This document shows positions 44,255 to 54,879 of a DNA stretch of 64,000 nt, in pieces; position 1 is the stretch's first letter; each line of letters starts with the position of its first letter. The DNA comes from Lepisosteus oculatus. Taxonomy: Eukaryota > Chordata > Actinopteri > Semionotiformes > Lepisosteidae. The stretch lies in the NCBI RefSeq assembly GCF_040954835.1, contig NC_090709.1, forward strand, positions 43,284,490 to 43,348,489. Reading direction: 5' to 3'. Below the pieces are notes generated by a model. That model was not told where the DNA came from, did not search any database, and saw only the letters and a list, made by a program, of their open reading frames with translations. Made by a program: the position numbers and the translations under genes.

Positions 44255-44566
44255 TATATCTACAAAAAACTTGACATTTGTATGTATTTTTGAATTACAA
44301 AGCAGACAGTGTAGTCCCTTAATTCAAAGATCAGATCTTGGCAAAAAAAAGACAATCAGACGTGGGCTGAATTCGGAACAGGAGCCTTTGCTTAGTCGAT
44401 TATTGAGCTTTTGATCAATGTCTGAATAAAACAGAGTCGCTTTTTTAACTCTTTGATTAAATTACATGAAAAGCACCTTCCTTCGAGCCGGAATCAAACC
44501 AGCGACCTAAGGATTCCCTGTTGACTCCACTACAGTCCTCCACTCTACCAACTGAGCTATCGAAGA
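44255..44566. repeat. Duplicate of the tRNA-Tyr locus
   Basis: This repeats 43465-43775 including ~200 bases of 3' flank (AATTCAAAGATCAGATYTTG-like, GACAATCAGACGTGGGCTGA). It is a local tandem duplication of the tRNA-Tyr gene with about 480 unrelated bases between copies. Confidence 0.8.
44479..44566 (-). tRNA. tRNA-Tyr(GTA), second copy, slightly decayed
   Basis: Same structure with a 15-base intron (TGGAGTCAACAGGGA). The first base pair is lost (5' TCTTCG) and the B box reads GGTTTGATTCC. It may be weak or an early pseudogene. Confidence 0.78.
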
Positions 44567-45200
44567 GATGCTGTGGCATTGCTCTCTGGCACATACTGCC
44601 CAATGAAGTAAAATGTGAAACGGGATTTAAATCCCACTTCGACATCAAGTTTCCAACTCGTTTCCTTAGTCTCATTTACCTTGAATTTAAGCCACGAACC
44701 AGGATTCTACCGTATAAACTTCCAGGGATATTACAAAATGTTTGATGGGGCATCAATCATTCCAGGCGGAAATTGATTCCTTTTTTTTCTCGAGGGATCA
44801 TATTAAACATTTCATTAGTATCGAGAGGAGGATCACCATGAGACACAAAACAAACAGTTTCTTTCTGTCTTTATTAGAAAGTAGCGATTGTGCTACATTA
44901 ATAATATTTTCGTGGAAATAAAGAAGTTGTAAATTTTAAAAATTTATATCTGAATCGAAATGTGGTTTTGAGTTAAATATTAGCGTGTTCATGTAATTAG
45001 TTTGTGTTTGTCATTAATATATATATATATTGCAATGTTACTAGAATTTTTAACTGAAGTTTACTAGTTGTGTTTTTTATAATGATTAGACATTTGAATA
45101 CAATATTGTATATAATGTATAATTTGAACTACATATTGTTAAGGTGTGAATAATTGTATATTTTAAGAATACATTTCTAAAACAAATCATTGGCTTTATT
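44567..45200. other. No recognisable gene
   Basis: AT-rich flank between tRNA-Tyr and the H4-like frame. There is a TA microsatellite at about 45019-45030. Confidence 0.4.
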
Positions 45201-45216
45201 TACTAGTTTCTACACC

Positions 45217-45260
45217 TATAAAAATCTTTCTTTGATGTCTAATAGACATCAAAGAAAGAT
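45217..45260 (+). promoter_or_regulatory. TATA-like box followed by a perfect 17-base-arm palindrome
   Basis: TATAAAAA begins at about 45217, 102 bases before the H4 start codon. It overlaps the start of an inverted repeat ATCTTTCTTTGATGTCT (45224-45240), loop AAT, and its exact complement (45244-45260). A further partial copy of the arm (ACATCAAAGATG) follows at 45270. The hairpin would cover the expected transcription start. Confidence 0.45.
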
Positions 45261-45315
45261 GTCTATTATACATCAAAGATGAGCAGTGTGTGTCGTGTTC
45301 ACAGCTGATAACTAG

Positions 45316-45624
<309 letters not shown>

Positions 45625-45639
45625 ACAGGAGCGGAGCTT

Positions 45640-46430
45640 CACTACCGGACCCCGACGTATAAACCCAAGTGACCCAGTGACATTTGTCACTGCTGAGGTT
45701 GCTTTATGGGTCTATTTTCTATACTGTGCTGATCAATTGGAAATCAAATGGCAAAAAAGACCCGTTCCCGCACCTAAGGTCAAATATTAGGAATCAAAAC
45801 TGCTTGAGTGTATGGAAGCACACAGCTTTATCAAGATTTCCAAGTGCAAGATCTTTTTATTCATAAAAGACCCTATTTATGTTGTATGAGAAATATTAAT
45901 ATTAATACAGAATCCTTTTTCACCAAATAAATGGGGTTCCTGACTTCAGAAAGCCTTCTAGACAAATACTAAAAGAGCAAAAATTCAATTTGGTAAATGA
46001 AATGAAAACACATACCCTACCAAACCTTGAGTACAGGCCATTCAGGATGATAATACAAAACCATTTATAATTCAACAAATAAAACCTGTCAACTGGTAAT
46101 CACCACTTATCATAAAAAAATAAGTAGCAATACACAGTAGGGGACTCTTGGGTGCAAGTTAAATCCATGCAAGAAGGGGTTTAGTGTTATATTTCCAAAT
46201 CAGATATGCAAATGAGAGATCTGGCCCAGCCAATCTCAAAGCTCCCATGGTATGGAATGGAGCTGCTCCCCTCTTCTAGTTATTCACACTGGAGTTAGGT
46301 TACATATTAGCACATTTCATCTAACAGTTGCTCCAGAAACAAAAACGTAAACAAATGATCTGGAATGTGACCACACCTATGAGAATGTAGTTCAACAGAT
46401 AACTTGTAAACCTTGTCATAAGATGTTTTT
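45640..46430. other. No recognisable gene
   Basis: AT-rich sequence between the H4-like frame and the LINE 3' end. An octamer-like ATTTGCAT lies on the minus strand near 46207 without an accompanying snRNA. Confidence 0.4.
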
Positions 46431-46619
46431 TGTTCTACAAAATATACTTTATTCTGCAAAAAAAACATCTCAAAAGGAACATCTCACACATATTAACACT
46501 CCATGTAATAAAAAACAACGGCGGAACGGAGATTGATTGTCCGTTATCAATCTTTGCGAGTGGGGGCGGATTTGCGCAATTAAGAGAGTCCCTCCAAATC
46601 TACCACTTGCTATTGTCCT

Positions 46620-47099
46620 TTAATCTCTGTATAGGGCCCAAAGTCCATTCCAGCGCTCCCTCGCCGTGGGGAAACCCCATTTGGCGACGTGGTGCTTCGT
46701 CCTCCTCCTGAGGTCCGCCAGGATCCTCTCCTCCAGCTCCCTCGCCCCCCACTTTATGTTGTGCCGGATGAGAGTGTTCCTCGCTTTCCACAGTCCTTGT
46801 TTTGTGAGGGACAGTAGCAGCCCCCACAGGTCCTGTGTCCCCTTGTCCAGTCTGGTGGGTGCCAGCCCCCAGCAGAATGTACTGGTAACTGAGCACTGCA
46901 TCCTTTCCCAGGAGTTGCATAATGTTGTCCATTCTGCCCACACCACCTTGGCGAAGAGGCAGCTCCAGAACACGTGCTCCTGAGTCTCCTCGACAAAACA
47001 CGTGTCCCGGGGGCAATGCGGATTCCTGGTTAGCGAGTGTCTGTAGAGGACCTCTCTGGTAGCCAGTCTCTTGTGCACAGCCATCCTCTCTGAAGGCAC
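46620..47099 (-). pseudogene. LINE ORF2 C-terminal fragment
   Basis: About 160 residues: AVHKRLATREVLYRHSLTRN, a CPRDTCFVEETQEHVFWSC zinc knuckle (CCHC-type), and a basic tail ending ERWNGLWALYRD with a stop. It matches the corresponding end of the 61-64 kb LINE (PSPRCVRVGCSEEETVTHLL). The upstream RT and endonuclease are absent, cut at the LTR-like repeat. Confidence 0.85.
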
Positions 47100-47105
47100 C
47101 AGTTT

Positions 47106-48492
47106 TGTAGGGTTTGGGCATTTACTGAGACAATTATTAATTGTAGCAGTAAATCACAAAGTTGATTCTTTTGATGGCTTTAGAATCCAACCATGCGACA
47201 TAACTCAAACAACGCACACACAAAGGTACTAATACACGAGGATACATTTATTAATACATAAAATATGCATGTAAACCTAACAGATCTTATCGAGAGGGTT
47301 ATCAGAATACAAAAGATATATATTCAGTCAGTTACGAAGTGTTACACATATCAAGAGGACATACATTCAGTATATCATTCATTAAGACCGTTTCGTAAAG
47401 TGAACTTGGTTACAACTTCTACATTAGATACTCAAAACAAGAACATAACTCTTAGGAATTAAATTGATATCAACTGGTTGGGATTACAATTGAATTCTCG
47501 AGCAGTAATGCAGTGAAGTTGAATACTCATCCAATCTCTGGGGATTCATATCTCCTGCGGGCACAAAGAAACAGTTGCAGGCTGTTGCTGTCCAATCTGC
47601 GCTCTCTGGCTCGGTGCCAGGCTGTGCTGTGCGGCTTGCGACGGTGCGCTGCTGTTGCTCACTGACCGGCTAGTTAGTGTTGGCTTTAACTAGCAAAGTT
47701 TGTGCACAGGAGAAAAGATGACTGTGGGTCCCAGCAAGTCAGGAAGAGGACCGGTTCGTTCCTAATGAAGAGCTAGTTCTGAATAGTGATTCAGCTGTCC
47801 ACAGTTCCGACCTGTTCACGAGGCCTGCTGCTGGTTACTCTCTGGCAACCTCCACTCTAGACTCTTAGAACAAAGGAAGGTTCTGGCACTCGGACACACT
47901 GGCCGTTCCGTGGTTGTCCGGGCTGAGTCTCAGGATGGTCAGGAGGCGCTCTGCGAGAATGTCCTGCCCTTGGGAGCCTTCTGCTCCTGGGCCGTCCTGC
48001 CCTGGAATTCTCCTTTGAATTCCCTTTAGGATATTCCACAGAATTCTCCTGAATCCCTTCTGAATCTTACTGAATCTCTCAGGCTCTCTGTGTTGCCTGT
48101 TTTTACCTGGAGGAACTTCAGCTCATTGATTGGCTGAAAGTTCCATGGGCACCAGAGTCCCACGTGGGTTACTCGGCCCTACCAGTCCCTGATTGGTTGA
48201 TCAAGGTGAGATATGAGTCACTTACTCCTGACACTTAGGAATGCAGTCCAGATGTCCAACTGGCACTCCCTAGACAGATAGGCGCCAATGGGTGACCATT
48301 GATCATGATAGCCAGGCTTAGCTAAGTGCATCCCCCTTTGGGAGCTGTCCTTATCAAAAGAAAACATCTTAAATCAGCCTGCATGAATAGTTTCTCTGTG
48401 GCTGCACCACAGAGATGAACAGAGAAATGGGGCCTCATTTGGGAAGCTCAGAAACACTTAATTCTGCCTTATTATTAAGCCTCGCCGCTACA
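47106..48492 (-). mobile_element. LTR-like 1.39 kb repeat (TG...CA), minus orientation
   Basis: On the minus strand it starts TGTAGCGGC and ends CCCTACA. Its inverted sister is at 57354-58698. Both are directly followed by ACTGGTGCC, reminiscent of a primer-binding site. No internal retroelement genes accompany it, so it is a fossil, either a solo LTR or a remnant. The family is unknown. It is several percent diverged from its sister, so not very recent. Confidence 0.5.
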
Positions 48493-48761
48493 CCACTCTT
48501 TTCTTTTGTCCTTCCGAAGGTGGATCCTCTTTCCCTTCTTGCTGGGAGTTATCCAGGGCCCTTCCTCCAGTCAGCCATTTTGTCCGTCGTCCTGGCTGCC
48601 ATCTTGAGGCACTGGTGCGGCTGGGGTGTGGCCTCGGCAGTTTCGGTTCTCTGCGGGGGAGGTGCGGGTTCTTTGTTCTCACCTCTCTCCCTTTGTCTTG
48701 AGACCGGTTTCTGCTGGTCGGCTTCCACCACCTGCGCAAACGAAGGTTTGCTTACCTTGCA

Positions 48762-49442
48762 TTAGTGAAGGAGGTGTCCCTCGGCGCCGCATCCATCGCA
48801 CTTTTTGGCTGCCCGGCAGGTTTTTGCCAGGTGCCCCTCTTTGTTACAGTTGTGACATCTGACGATGTCACACGTGTTCTCCTTGTGGCCGGTCTGTCTG
48901 CACTTCTTGCAGAAATCCGCCATCCTGGGGTAGTAAAGGTACCCCCTGTCGGCTCCGATGTTGAAGCGGGCCGGGGGGTGCTGGAAACCGTCGACGCCCT
49001 CTAGGTCCTCTTTCAGGAGGACTCGGTACTGGCGTTTGCCGTACCAGACGCCGCAACTGTCCCTGATCTCCGTCGGTTTGCCCACCAGAGTTACATACCT
49101 CCCTAGGTACGCTGTTACCAGTGCCATTGGTACGTAGGGGTTGTACGTGAGGATTGTGATGGTCCTCTGGTTTGTCTTCCTCATAGGCTCCGGCCTGAAA
49201 TCAGAGAAACGGGGGTGCTTACCTTTTTCTCTGATCATTTTCGTTGCCTTTTCATATGAGGCGACCGTGGCCATGTAGGCCTCCATGTATCTCTCTGCCT
49301 TGTTGTCTTGCAGGCAGTAGAGATCTCCGGCCACCAACTGCAGGATCCCTCTCAGGAAGGTATTGAAATAGGATCTCGCAGTTGGCATCGTCTCTGTTTT
49401 CTTGGTCCAGTGGAACCGGATCAGTGTCTTCTTGTCTGCCAT
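48762..49442 (-). CDS. LINE ORF1 protein with CCHC zinc knuckles
   Basis: About 226 residues from MADKKTLIRFHWTKKTETMP. An RRM-like middle (RTITILTYNPYVPMALVTAY, YGKRQYRVLLKEDLEG) is followed by zinc knuckles CKKCRQTGHKENTC and CHNCNKEGHLAKTC and the start of a third, CDGCGAEGHLLH. A stop then falls inside the third knuckle, and a basic Pro-rich continuation is visible in another frame down to 48488. ORF1 proteins of Tx1-clade LINEs bind the element RNA. The truncation suggests inactivity. Confidence 0.75.
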   Translation of the reverse strand: MADKKTLIRFHWTKKTETMPTARSYFNTFLRGILQLVAGDLYCLQDNKAERYMEAYMATVASYEKATKMIREKGKHPRFSDFRPEPMRKTNQRTITILTYNPYVPMALVTAYLGRYVTLVGKPTEIRDSCGVWYGKRQYRVLLKEDLEGVDGFQHPPARFNIGADRGYLYYPRMADFCKKCRQTGHKENTCDIVRCHNCNKEGHLAKTCRAAKKCDGCGAEGHLLH

Positions 49443-49886
49443 CTGGAAAGGAGAAAAAAGAAAAAAGGAGAGAAAGAGAGAGAGCAAGGTCCTGTGGAGA
49501 GGAGGGTTAAGCTGCTAAAGGAGCAGCGAGTGAGCCCTGGACTTTGTCCTTGTGGGCAAAGCCCAGCTAGGTGCAGGCGCAGGAGGAGAGAGAGAGAGGG
49601 AGCGGATAGCGCTTCCGAGTCTCGAGGAAGAAAGCAAGCACCGCGGGCAGGCCAAGAGTACCTACTCCCAGCCAAGAGGCCAAGGAGGTGGAGCAAAGAG
49701 AAAGGGGGAGGGGAGAGGAGAGAGCAGAGAGAGAGAACGTTGCTGCCAGATCCCACCCAGCTCAGCTGCTGCTTGGCCTTAACCCCCTAGGCTCAACCTC
49801 GGGCGATACCAGCTCAAGCACTCCTCAGGATCTTCGATCGCCTTCTAGAACTTTGGAAAGACAAGAACTGCGGGCATGCCACTTGA
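49443..49886 (-). other. LINE 5' untranslated region
   Basis: A purine-rich (plus strand) stretch with repeated GAGAGAGA tracts between the ORF1 start and the U2 fragment. It probably carries the internal promoter of the element; no specific motif can be assigned. Confidence 0.5.
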
Positions 49887-49910
49887 ACTTGATCTTAGCC
49901 AAAAGGCCGA
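49887..49910 (-). ncRNA. U2 snRNA fragment (about nucleotides 9-32)
   Basis: On the minus strand TCGGCCTTTTGGCTAAGATC plus AAGT is identical to U2 positions 9-32. The flanking bases do not continue U2 on either side. It sits exactly between a minus-strand LINE 5' end and a plus-strand LINE endonuclease fragment. It is read as target-site sequence left by U2-specific LINE insertion. Confidence 0.8.
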
Positions 49911-49929
49911 TAAAATTTGATTCCAGCTC

Positions 49930-51118
49930 ACTGGCCCTGCAAAACTTAGTTCAAGACTTTAAACTCTCAGACACATATAGATGTATATATCCCACAACAG
50001 CAGGATATACATAGTCAGGGAGGAATAGCAGCTCCAGAATTGACTATTGCTTTGTCTCAGAGAGAGTGAAAGTTGTTGGGGTCACTCTTCAGCCTGTCTT
50101 CTTCTCAGAACATCAGGCTTTAGGGTGTAGAGTGGAACTCCAAGGCGGGACTGTCTTTGGCAGAGGCCTCTGGAAACTCAACACAAAGCTGCTAGAGAAC
50201 GAGGGGGTAGTATCCCGCCACAAGAAGAAACTATCACAGTGGCTGTCCTTGCAGTGTCTGTACGGGTCAGTAGGAGAGTGGTGGGAGGAGGTGAAGGTGA
50301 GGACAAAGGCCTTTTTCATGGCTGAGGGAAGGAAGGCTGCTGCCAGACGGAGAGGAGTGCTAGCCAGGAAACAGAGGCAGCTGCAGCGTCTCTACACGAT
50401 GCTGCACGGTGGCTTCGATGTGCTTGAGGATATCACCCTTTTAAAAAAGGACATCCGGAGCATAGTCGAAGAAAGCAGTCGAGGAGTGCTGTTAAGAAGC
50501 AGAGGTCAGTTCTTGGAAGAAAATGAGAAGTGTACTCGCTTCTTTTTCAGGAAAGTGGTAGGCTCCAAGTCTGTCATGGAAAGTGTAGTTGATGAGGAGG
50601 GAAGAGAGAGTACAGAGCTGAGTGCTATCCTCTCCTGCATCGAGGCCTTCTTGTCACGGACGTCCAAAGGGACTAACCGTGGGGAGCAGGAGTGCGGAAA
50701 AAGACCCATATGCGTAGCGGCGAGACGGGAAAAAGGCCCGGGCTCATTAGTGCAAAGAGTTCAGGAATGCCGTATAGAAACCTGTGCCCTCAGGGAGCGG
50801 ACGTGGGGCGCCCTGGTGCTAGGCGGGTCTCAGGACATCCGAACGTCAGTGCTGAGCGAGGACAGAGTGAAAGACCCGGAAATATATAGCCCAGGGGAAA
50901 GAGAGGGACAGGAAGGACAGCAGACCAGAAACTAGGGACAGGACAGAGAAGCTCTACAGAGGTAAAGGATGAAGAAATTCATTTTTTTACCTCAAAGCTA
51001 GAAAACGTTTTGAGTGAAGAAGATAGGGAAGTACTTGAGGGGGATTTGACAGTAGAAGAGCTGAGAGGCTATGGAGAGCTTACAGAAGGGGAAAACAACG
51101 GGTGCTGACAGGCTCCCT
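49930..51118 (+). pseudogene. Tx1-clade LINE ORF2 fragment, plus strand
   Basis: It begins in the middle of the endonuclease (NLVQDFKLSDTYRCIYPTTA GYT, then RIDYCFVSERV and FFSEHQAL). It runs through the linker (KLNTKLLENEGVVSRHKKKL onward) almost identical to the 61-64 kb LINE, and ends at GADRLPK in the early RT. There the sequence jumps at 51119-51121 into the tRNA cluster copy D. A ~295-base unrelated insertion replaces 16 bases at 50655-50950. Confidence 0.85.
50655..50950. other. Unidentified ~295-base insertion in the LINE fragment
   Basis: LINE sequence is continuous on both sides (GAGGCCTTC before, CTCTACAGAGGTAAAGG after) but this segment, starting TTGTCACGGACGTCC and purine-rich toward its end, has no match in the other LINE copies. 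It has no clear inverted ends and no coding frame of note. Confidence 0.5.
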
Positions 51119-51690
51119 AAAGGGGCGTCTGCTTTTACTACTTGCACGAATGAAGGCAAAAAAAAGCCAATCGATGTGAACGAACGGCGCTTTACAGAGG
51201 AGTACTGCCTGACTGGATCGTTGATGAACGACAGAGGCCACTCCGACCTCTTCTCGGTTTTCTTCAATTACTTACTAAGGATCTTCTTCACATTCGCCCA
51301 TGCAGGGGAAGCCAGTGACACCAAAGCAAACGCAGGAAGGTGCATTTCAAGCAGAGACCAGGAGGGACTTGTTTACACCAAGAGTGGTCGGAGAATGGAA
51401 CAATGCGCCCAGCCCTGTTGCTGGAGCCGATTCTTGATGAGCTCTTGGGCTCACTAAGAGGCCCCCGCTGGATGCTAATCTTTCTGTTGTTCTTGCAGGT
51501 CCTGCGCTGCTTTTGAGCCGACAGAGCTTGTCCTGGTCTGTCGGCACAGCCCAATTGCAAATGATCGGCTCCGCGTACAGAAGGAACGTGCGTTTGGTAC
51601 AAGAGTGCACGAAGGCACCGGAAATACATTGGGAACAAATGACCGGTCGCTCAAGACCTCTGTGAAGTACAGGAGTGTGCAAAAAGAGGC

Positions 51691-51763
51691 TGTTTCCGCC
51701 CGGTCTCAAACCAGGGACCTTTTGCGTGTTAGGCAAACGTGATAGCCGCTACACTACGGAAAC
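51691..51763 (-). pseudogene. tRNA-Val(AAC), copy D, decayed
   Basis: The AAC loop is present. The B box reads GGTTTGAGACC and the anticodon arm 3' strand is GCAAAAG, with a compensating change GTTTGCC on the 5' side. Probably a pseudogene in formation. Confidence 0.65.
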
Positions 51764-51872
51764 CTGGAGGCACCACTGCTGGTGTCTCACTTGCGTTTCG
51801 GGCTGAGAAAGGGAAGTGTCATTTTAGGCAGGGAGCGCTGGAGAGAGGAACAAAGGGCGCGATGAAACAAAA

Positions 51873-51945
51873 TGCCGAAACCCGGGATCAAACCAGGGAC
51901 CTTTAGATCTTCAGTCTAGCGCTCTCCCATCTGAACTATTTCGGC
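51873..51945 (-). pseudogene. tRNA-Phe(GAA), copy D, decayed
   Basis: Full length with a GAA anticodon. The A box (TAGTTCAGATGG) and B box (GGTTTGATCCC) each carry changes relative to the two intact copies at 14557 and 17944, and one anticodon-side base differs (GCGCTAGAC). Confidence 0.65.
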
Positions 51946-52963
51946 GGTGCGCAGAGCCCACAGCCACCTGCTCCAGCCTTCCTGTGTTGCGGCATGAGCG
52001 CACCAAGAGTAGCGGGAGAGTGTTGCAGGAACGTCACTCAGAAGGAAAGCCACCCAGCTGCGCCCTCTGAGCTCTGTCCAGTGCATCTTCCTTGCATGGA
52101 CTCCTGCCTGCGATGGGCAGGAAACAATTAGCAAGAACAGAACAACACCCAATGGGTGTCTCATGACCACACCTAATGGTTGTGACACGTGCAGGTGTGA
52201 GGGGTTGCCGGGGTACTTTGGAGCAGAGCTTGGGCGGACGGGGGGCGGGAAAGCAGACAAAGAGGTCTCAAGGTCTGCATGATCACAGCTCTCCGCCGCC
52301 CCAGGCTTCCGCTCTATAAGCTACTGGACACACCCGCCCCTCCTCACACAGACCGTGGAAAAGCCCCCGAGTGGGAGGGCTCTCTCTTCCTCCCAGGAGC
52401 TCTTGGACACGACGCACAGACAGGGCGCGGGGAGCTGCCGCCTGCAAACACGGCTCCAGGCAGGACTCCACTCCGCAGGAGCCGCAGAGCAGAGGAGATG
52501 AGGGCAGCTTTGCTCCTGTGCAGAGACCTGAGCTGTTGTTGCTGTGGATGCTGTCTTTTCTGCACTCGGGGTAGGAGTGAATGTTGAGTTGCCCTTAGAA
52601 ATGAAGCAGAGCACTTCAACGGCACGGGTGTGTGTGTGTGCGCCCTGGTGATTCTGGGAGACAGATCGAACCTGGGCTAAAAGAGAGGGGGCTTAGCCCT
52701 CTTCCATTTGCTAGTTCAAAGTTGTACAACCCATTTGTATCTGCTAGGCGGCGCAGTCGTCGTGCACAAAGAACGCTTTGAAAAGCGTCAAAGGCAAGTC
52801 ATTCCGAGTTGGTCGTTTGTGTTTTCCGTTCAGACGCGAAATGCTGAAATGATCTCTCAGCTCCTCGGTTGTCATTTCTGCTCCGTAAAGGGATCACAGC
52901 ACGCGTCGGCTTCCAGCACGCTGGGTCGGGACACGATGCCGGGGGTCGGAGAGAGCGATGTCT

Positions 52964-53035
52964 TCCTCGTTAGTATAGTGGCAAGTATCCCCGCCTGTCA
53001 CGCGGGAGACCGGGGTTCGATTCCCCAACGGGGAG
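52964..53035 (+). tRNA. tRNA-Asp(GTC), copy D
   Basis: 72 bases. TCCTCGT pairs with ACGGGGA, the anticodon arm CCCGCCTGTCACGCGGG has GTC, and the B box GGGTTCGATTCCC is intact. T stem 3' end is CCCCA where the 15656 copy has CCCCG. Likely functional. Confidence 0.9.
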
Positions 53036-53446
53036 TAGCTTTTATTTCACCTCCTTAGAGAATGACTGCCTTTCACTTCTCTGTTTTCTTTCACAGCGTC
53101 GTGCACCTTTTCATTGCTCTCGCTTTCAGAGCCTCCGCACGGCACACGACTCGACATCAGGAAGCACATTGAAGTGAAAGCAGGAAGCGCTGCGACATGC
53201 ACTGTGCAGATCCCGCCACACTAAGAGGTGAGTGGGTCTGTTCGATGCACAAAGAACGCTTTGAGAAGCGTCAAAAGCAAGTCATTCCGAGTTGGTCGTT
53301 TGTGTTTTCCGTTCAGACGCGAAATGCTGAAATGATCTCTCGGCTCCTCGGTTGTCATTTCTGCTCCGTAAAGGAATCACAGCACGCGTCGGCTTCCAGC
53401 ACGGTGGGTCGGGACACGATGCCGAGGGTCGGAGAGAGCGATGTCT

Positions 53447-53503
53447 TCCTCGTTAGTATAGGACCTGTCACCTGTCCCCACCTGTCACGCGGGAGACTGG
53501 GGT
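53447..53503 (+). pseudogene. tRNA-Asp(GTC) pseudogene, copy D
   Basis: Same damaged form as 16140-16196: D arm replaced by GGACCTGTCACCTGT, with no T arm. Confidence 0.8.
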
Positions 53504-53757
53504 ACATCAGGACGCGCATTGAAGTGAAAGCAGGATGCGCTGTGACATGTACTGTACAGATCCCGCCACTACTGGGCCCGATTTCCCCGGATCGAAACCG
53601 GGCGGAAACAGGCCCGTTTCGTTTGTTGCCACGCACACTGTTTGGGGATTCGCCTAGCGCTGTGATCCAACAGACCCACTTACCTCTTAGTGTGGCGGGA
53701 TCTTCACAGTGCATGTCGCAGTGCATCCTGCTTTCACTTCAATGCGTGTCCTGATGT

Positions 53758-53810
53758 ACCCCGGTCTCCCGCGTGACAGGTGGGGATACTTGCCACTATA
53801 CTAACGAGGA
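53758..53810 (-). pseudogene. 3'-truncated tRNA-Asp(GTC) pseudogene, copy D
   Basis: Equivalent of 18891-18943, on the minus strand, ending before the T arm at CCGGGGT. Confidence 0.8.
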
Positions 53811-54469
53811 AGACATCGCTCTCTTAGTGTGCAAAACACTTACTTGCAGCATTGTGGGTGCTGTGGTTTAAATGCTATTGGTTTGTGAACAGAATACCCC
53901 TATCCCAGTGCATTGTGCCACATTAAATAGAAGCAAGAGAAAAAGAGATTCAGAACGCAAAGCTGTGTCAGTGTTCTGTTTAAAAAATCGGTTTGAACAT
54001 CAGGGGAGCTGTTTTTAATAAGGTGCTGAGTAAAGAATATTTTAATCTTCCTGCTGTCAGTAGTATTGTGCATATAGTTGACTCTTACCTGAATGAAAAC
54101 AGGACGTAAAGGAAGGGTTTCAGAATTCAGACAAAGCTTTATTCCCGTGCTTACAGTCGGAGTAATTGGAGACTGCGCTATTCTGTTGCCTATGGTCATA
54201 TACGCGTTTTTCGCATGAAGCCGTATTGAACAGTATTTCTCGCGTTGTGAACTTGCGTATACAGCGGTCCCCCGGGTTCCAGTTAGTGCGTAATTACGCA
54301 TCGATGAAAAACCGGAGGTTTAAAAAAAGATAATTAGCTCACTGATACTTTGATGTAGAGGCTGTGGAAATATCTACATGTCGTGGTCTTTAAAATGCAT
54401 TTGGTTTGAAGGCGTTCTGTGCTTCCGTTGCGAAGATATGGACAAAATAATATTCGTGATTGGTCAAAA

Positions 54470-54775
54470 AAATGTCATATAAACGAAAAAGTACAGGCTG
54501 AGAAAGCATTCACAATGTATTTTATACACCAAGCAAGTATTCTCGCGATTCTAAGAGGTTTCATGTAAACGCTACAGGCGTGCCAAAATCGTTTTCGAAC
54601 TTCAAGCTAACTTTACCACGGGAAAATGTCATATAAACGAAAAAGTAAAGGCTGAGAAAGCATTGACCATGTATTTTATACACAAAGCAAGTATTCTCGC
54701 GATTCTAAGAGGTTTCGTGTAAACGCTACAGGCGTGCCAAAATCGTTTTCGAACTTCAAGGTAACTTTACCCCAG
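54470..54775 (+). repeat. Local ~150-base tandem duplication
   Basis: The segment from TGTCATATAAACGAAAAAGT to GAACTTCAAGCTAACTTTACC occurs at about 54474-54617 and again at 54626-54773. Copy C at 19.6-19.75 kb has it only once, so the duplication is specific to copy D. Confidence 0.8.
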
Positions 54776-54879
54776 TCTGGTACCGTAGGTCACGTAGCTG
54801 AAAATCCCAGTCATGTTTTTTTTCCTATCTTGTGGTACATAACGTACCATTTCGGACTATCACAAAGGGCTTGAGATTT

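Larger units (their letters stand above)
46432..49886 (-). mobile_element. Tx1-clade LINE abutting a U2 snRNA fragment (Keno-like)
   Basis: Minus-strand order from right to left: U2 fragment, a ~440-base GA/CT-biased 5' UTR, ORF1 with zinc knuckles, an LTR-like repeat inserted or recombined in, then only the C-terminal part of ORF2 and an AATAAAG-bearing 3' end near 46432. Tx1-clade Keno elements insert specifically in U2 snRNA genes, so a U2 fragment at the 5' junction fits. Most of ORF2 is missing, so the copy is dead. Confidence 0.7.
51121..54780. repeat. tRNA cluster block, copy D
   Basis: This repeats, in direct orientation, the right part of unit A/B/C (after tRNA-His), the tRNA-Phe to tRNA-Asp stretch of 14.6-16.2 kb, and the 18.7-19.9 kb tail. 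The left edge is a direct junction with LINE sequence. The copy contains both the tRNA-Asp segment of block B and the tail of block C, so it may represent the ancestral arrangement. Confidence 0.85.

Noticed and set aside
46195-46300. Possible snRNA promoter (octamer ATTTGCAT on the minus strand)
   Set aside because: No snRNA sequence or proximal element is found at the expected distance.
52279-52625. Several overlapping frames of about 100 codons in GC-rich flank
   Set aside because: The same GC-rich tRNA flank gives similar frames at 15.0-15.3 and 18.3-18.6 kb; differences between copies shift or stop them, so no protein is conserved.
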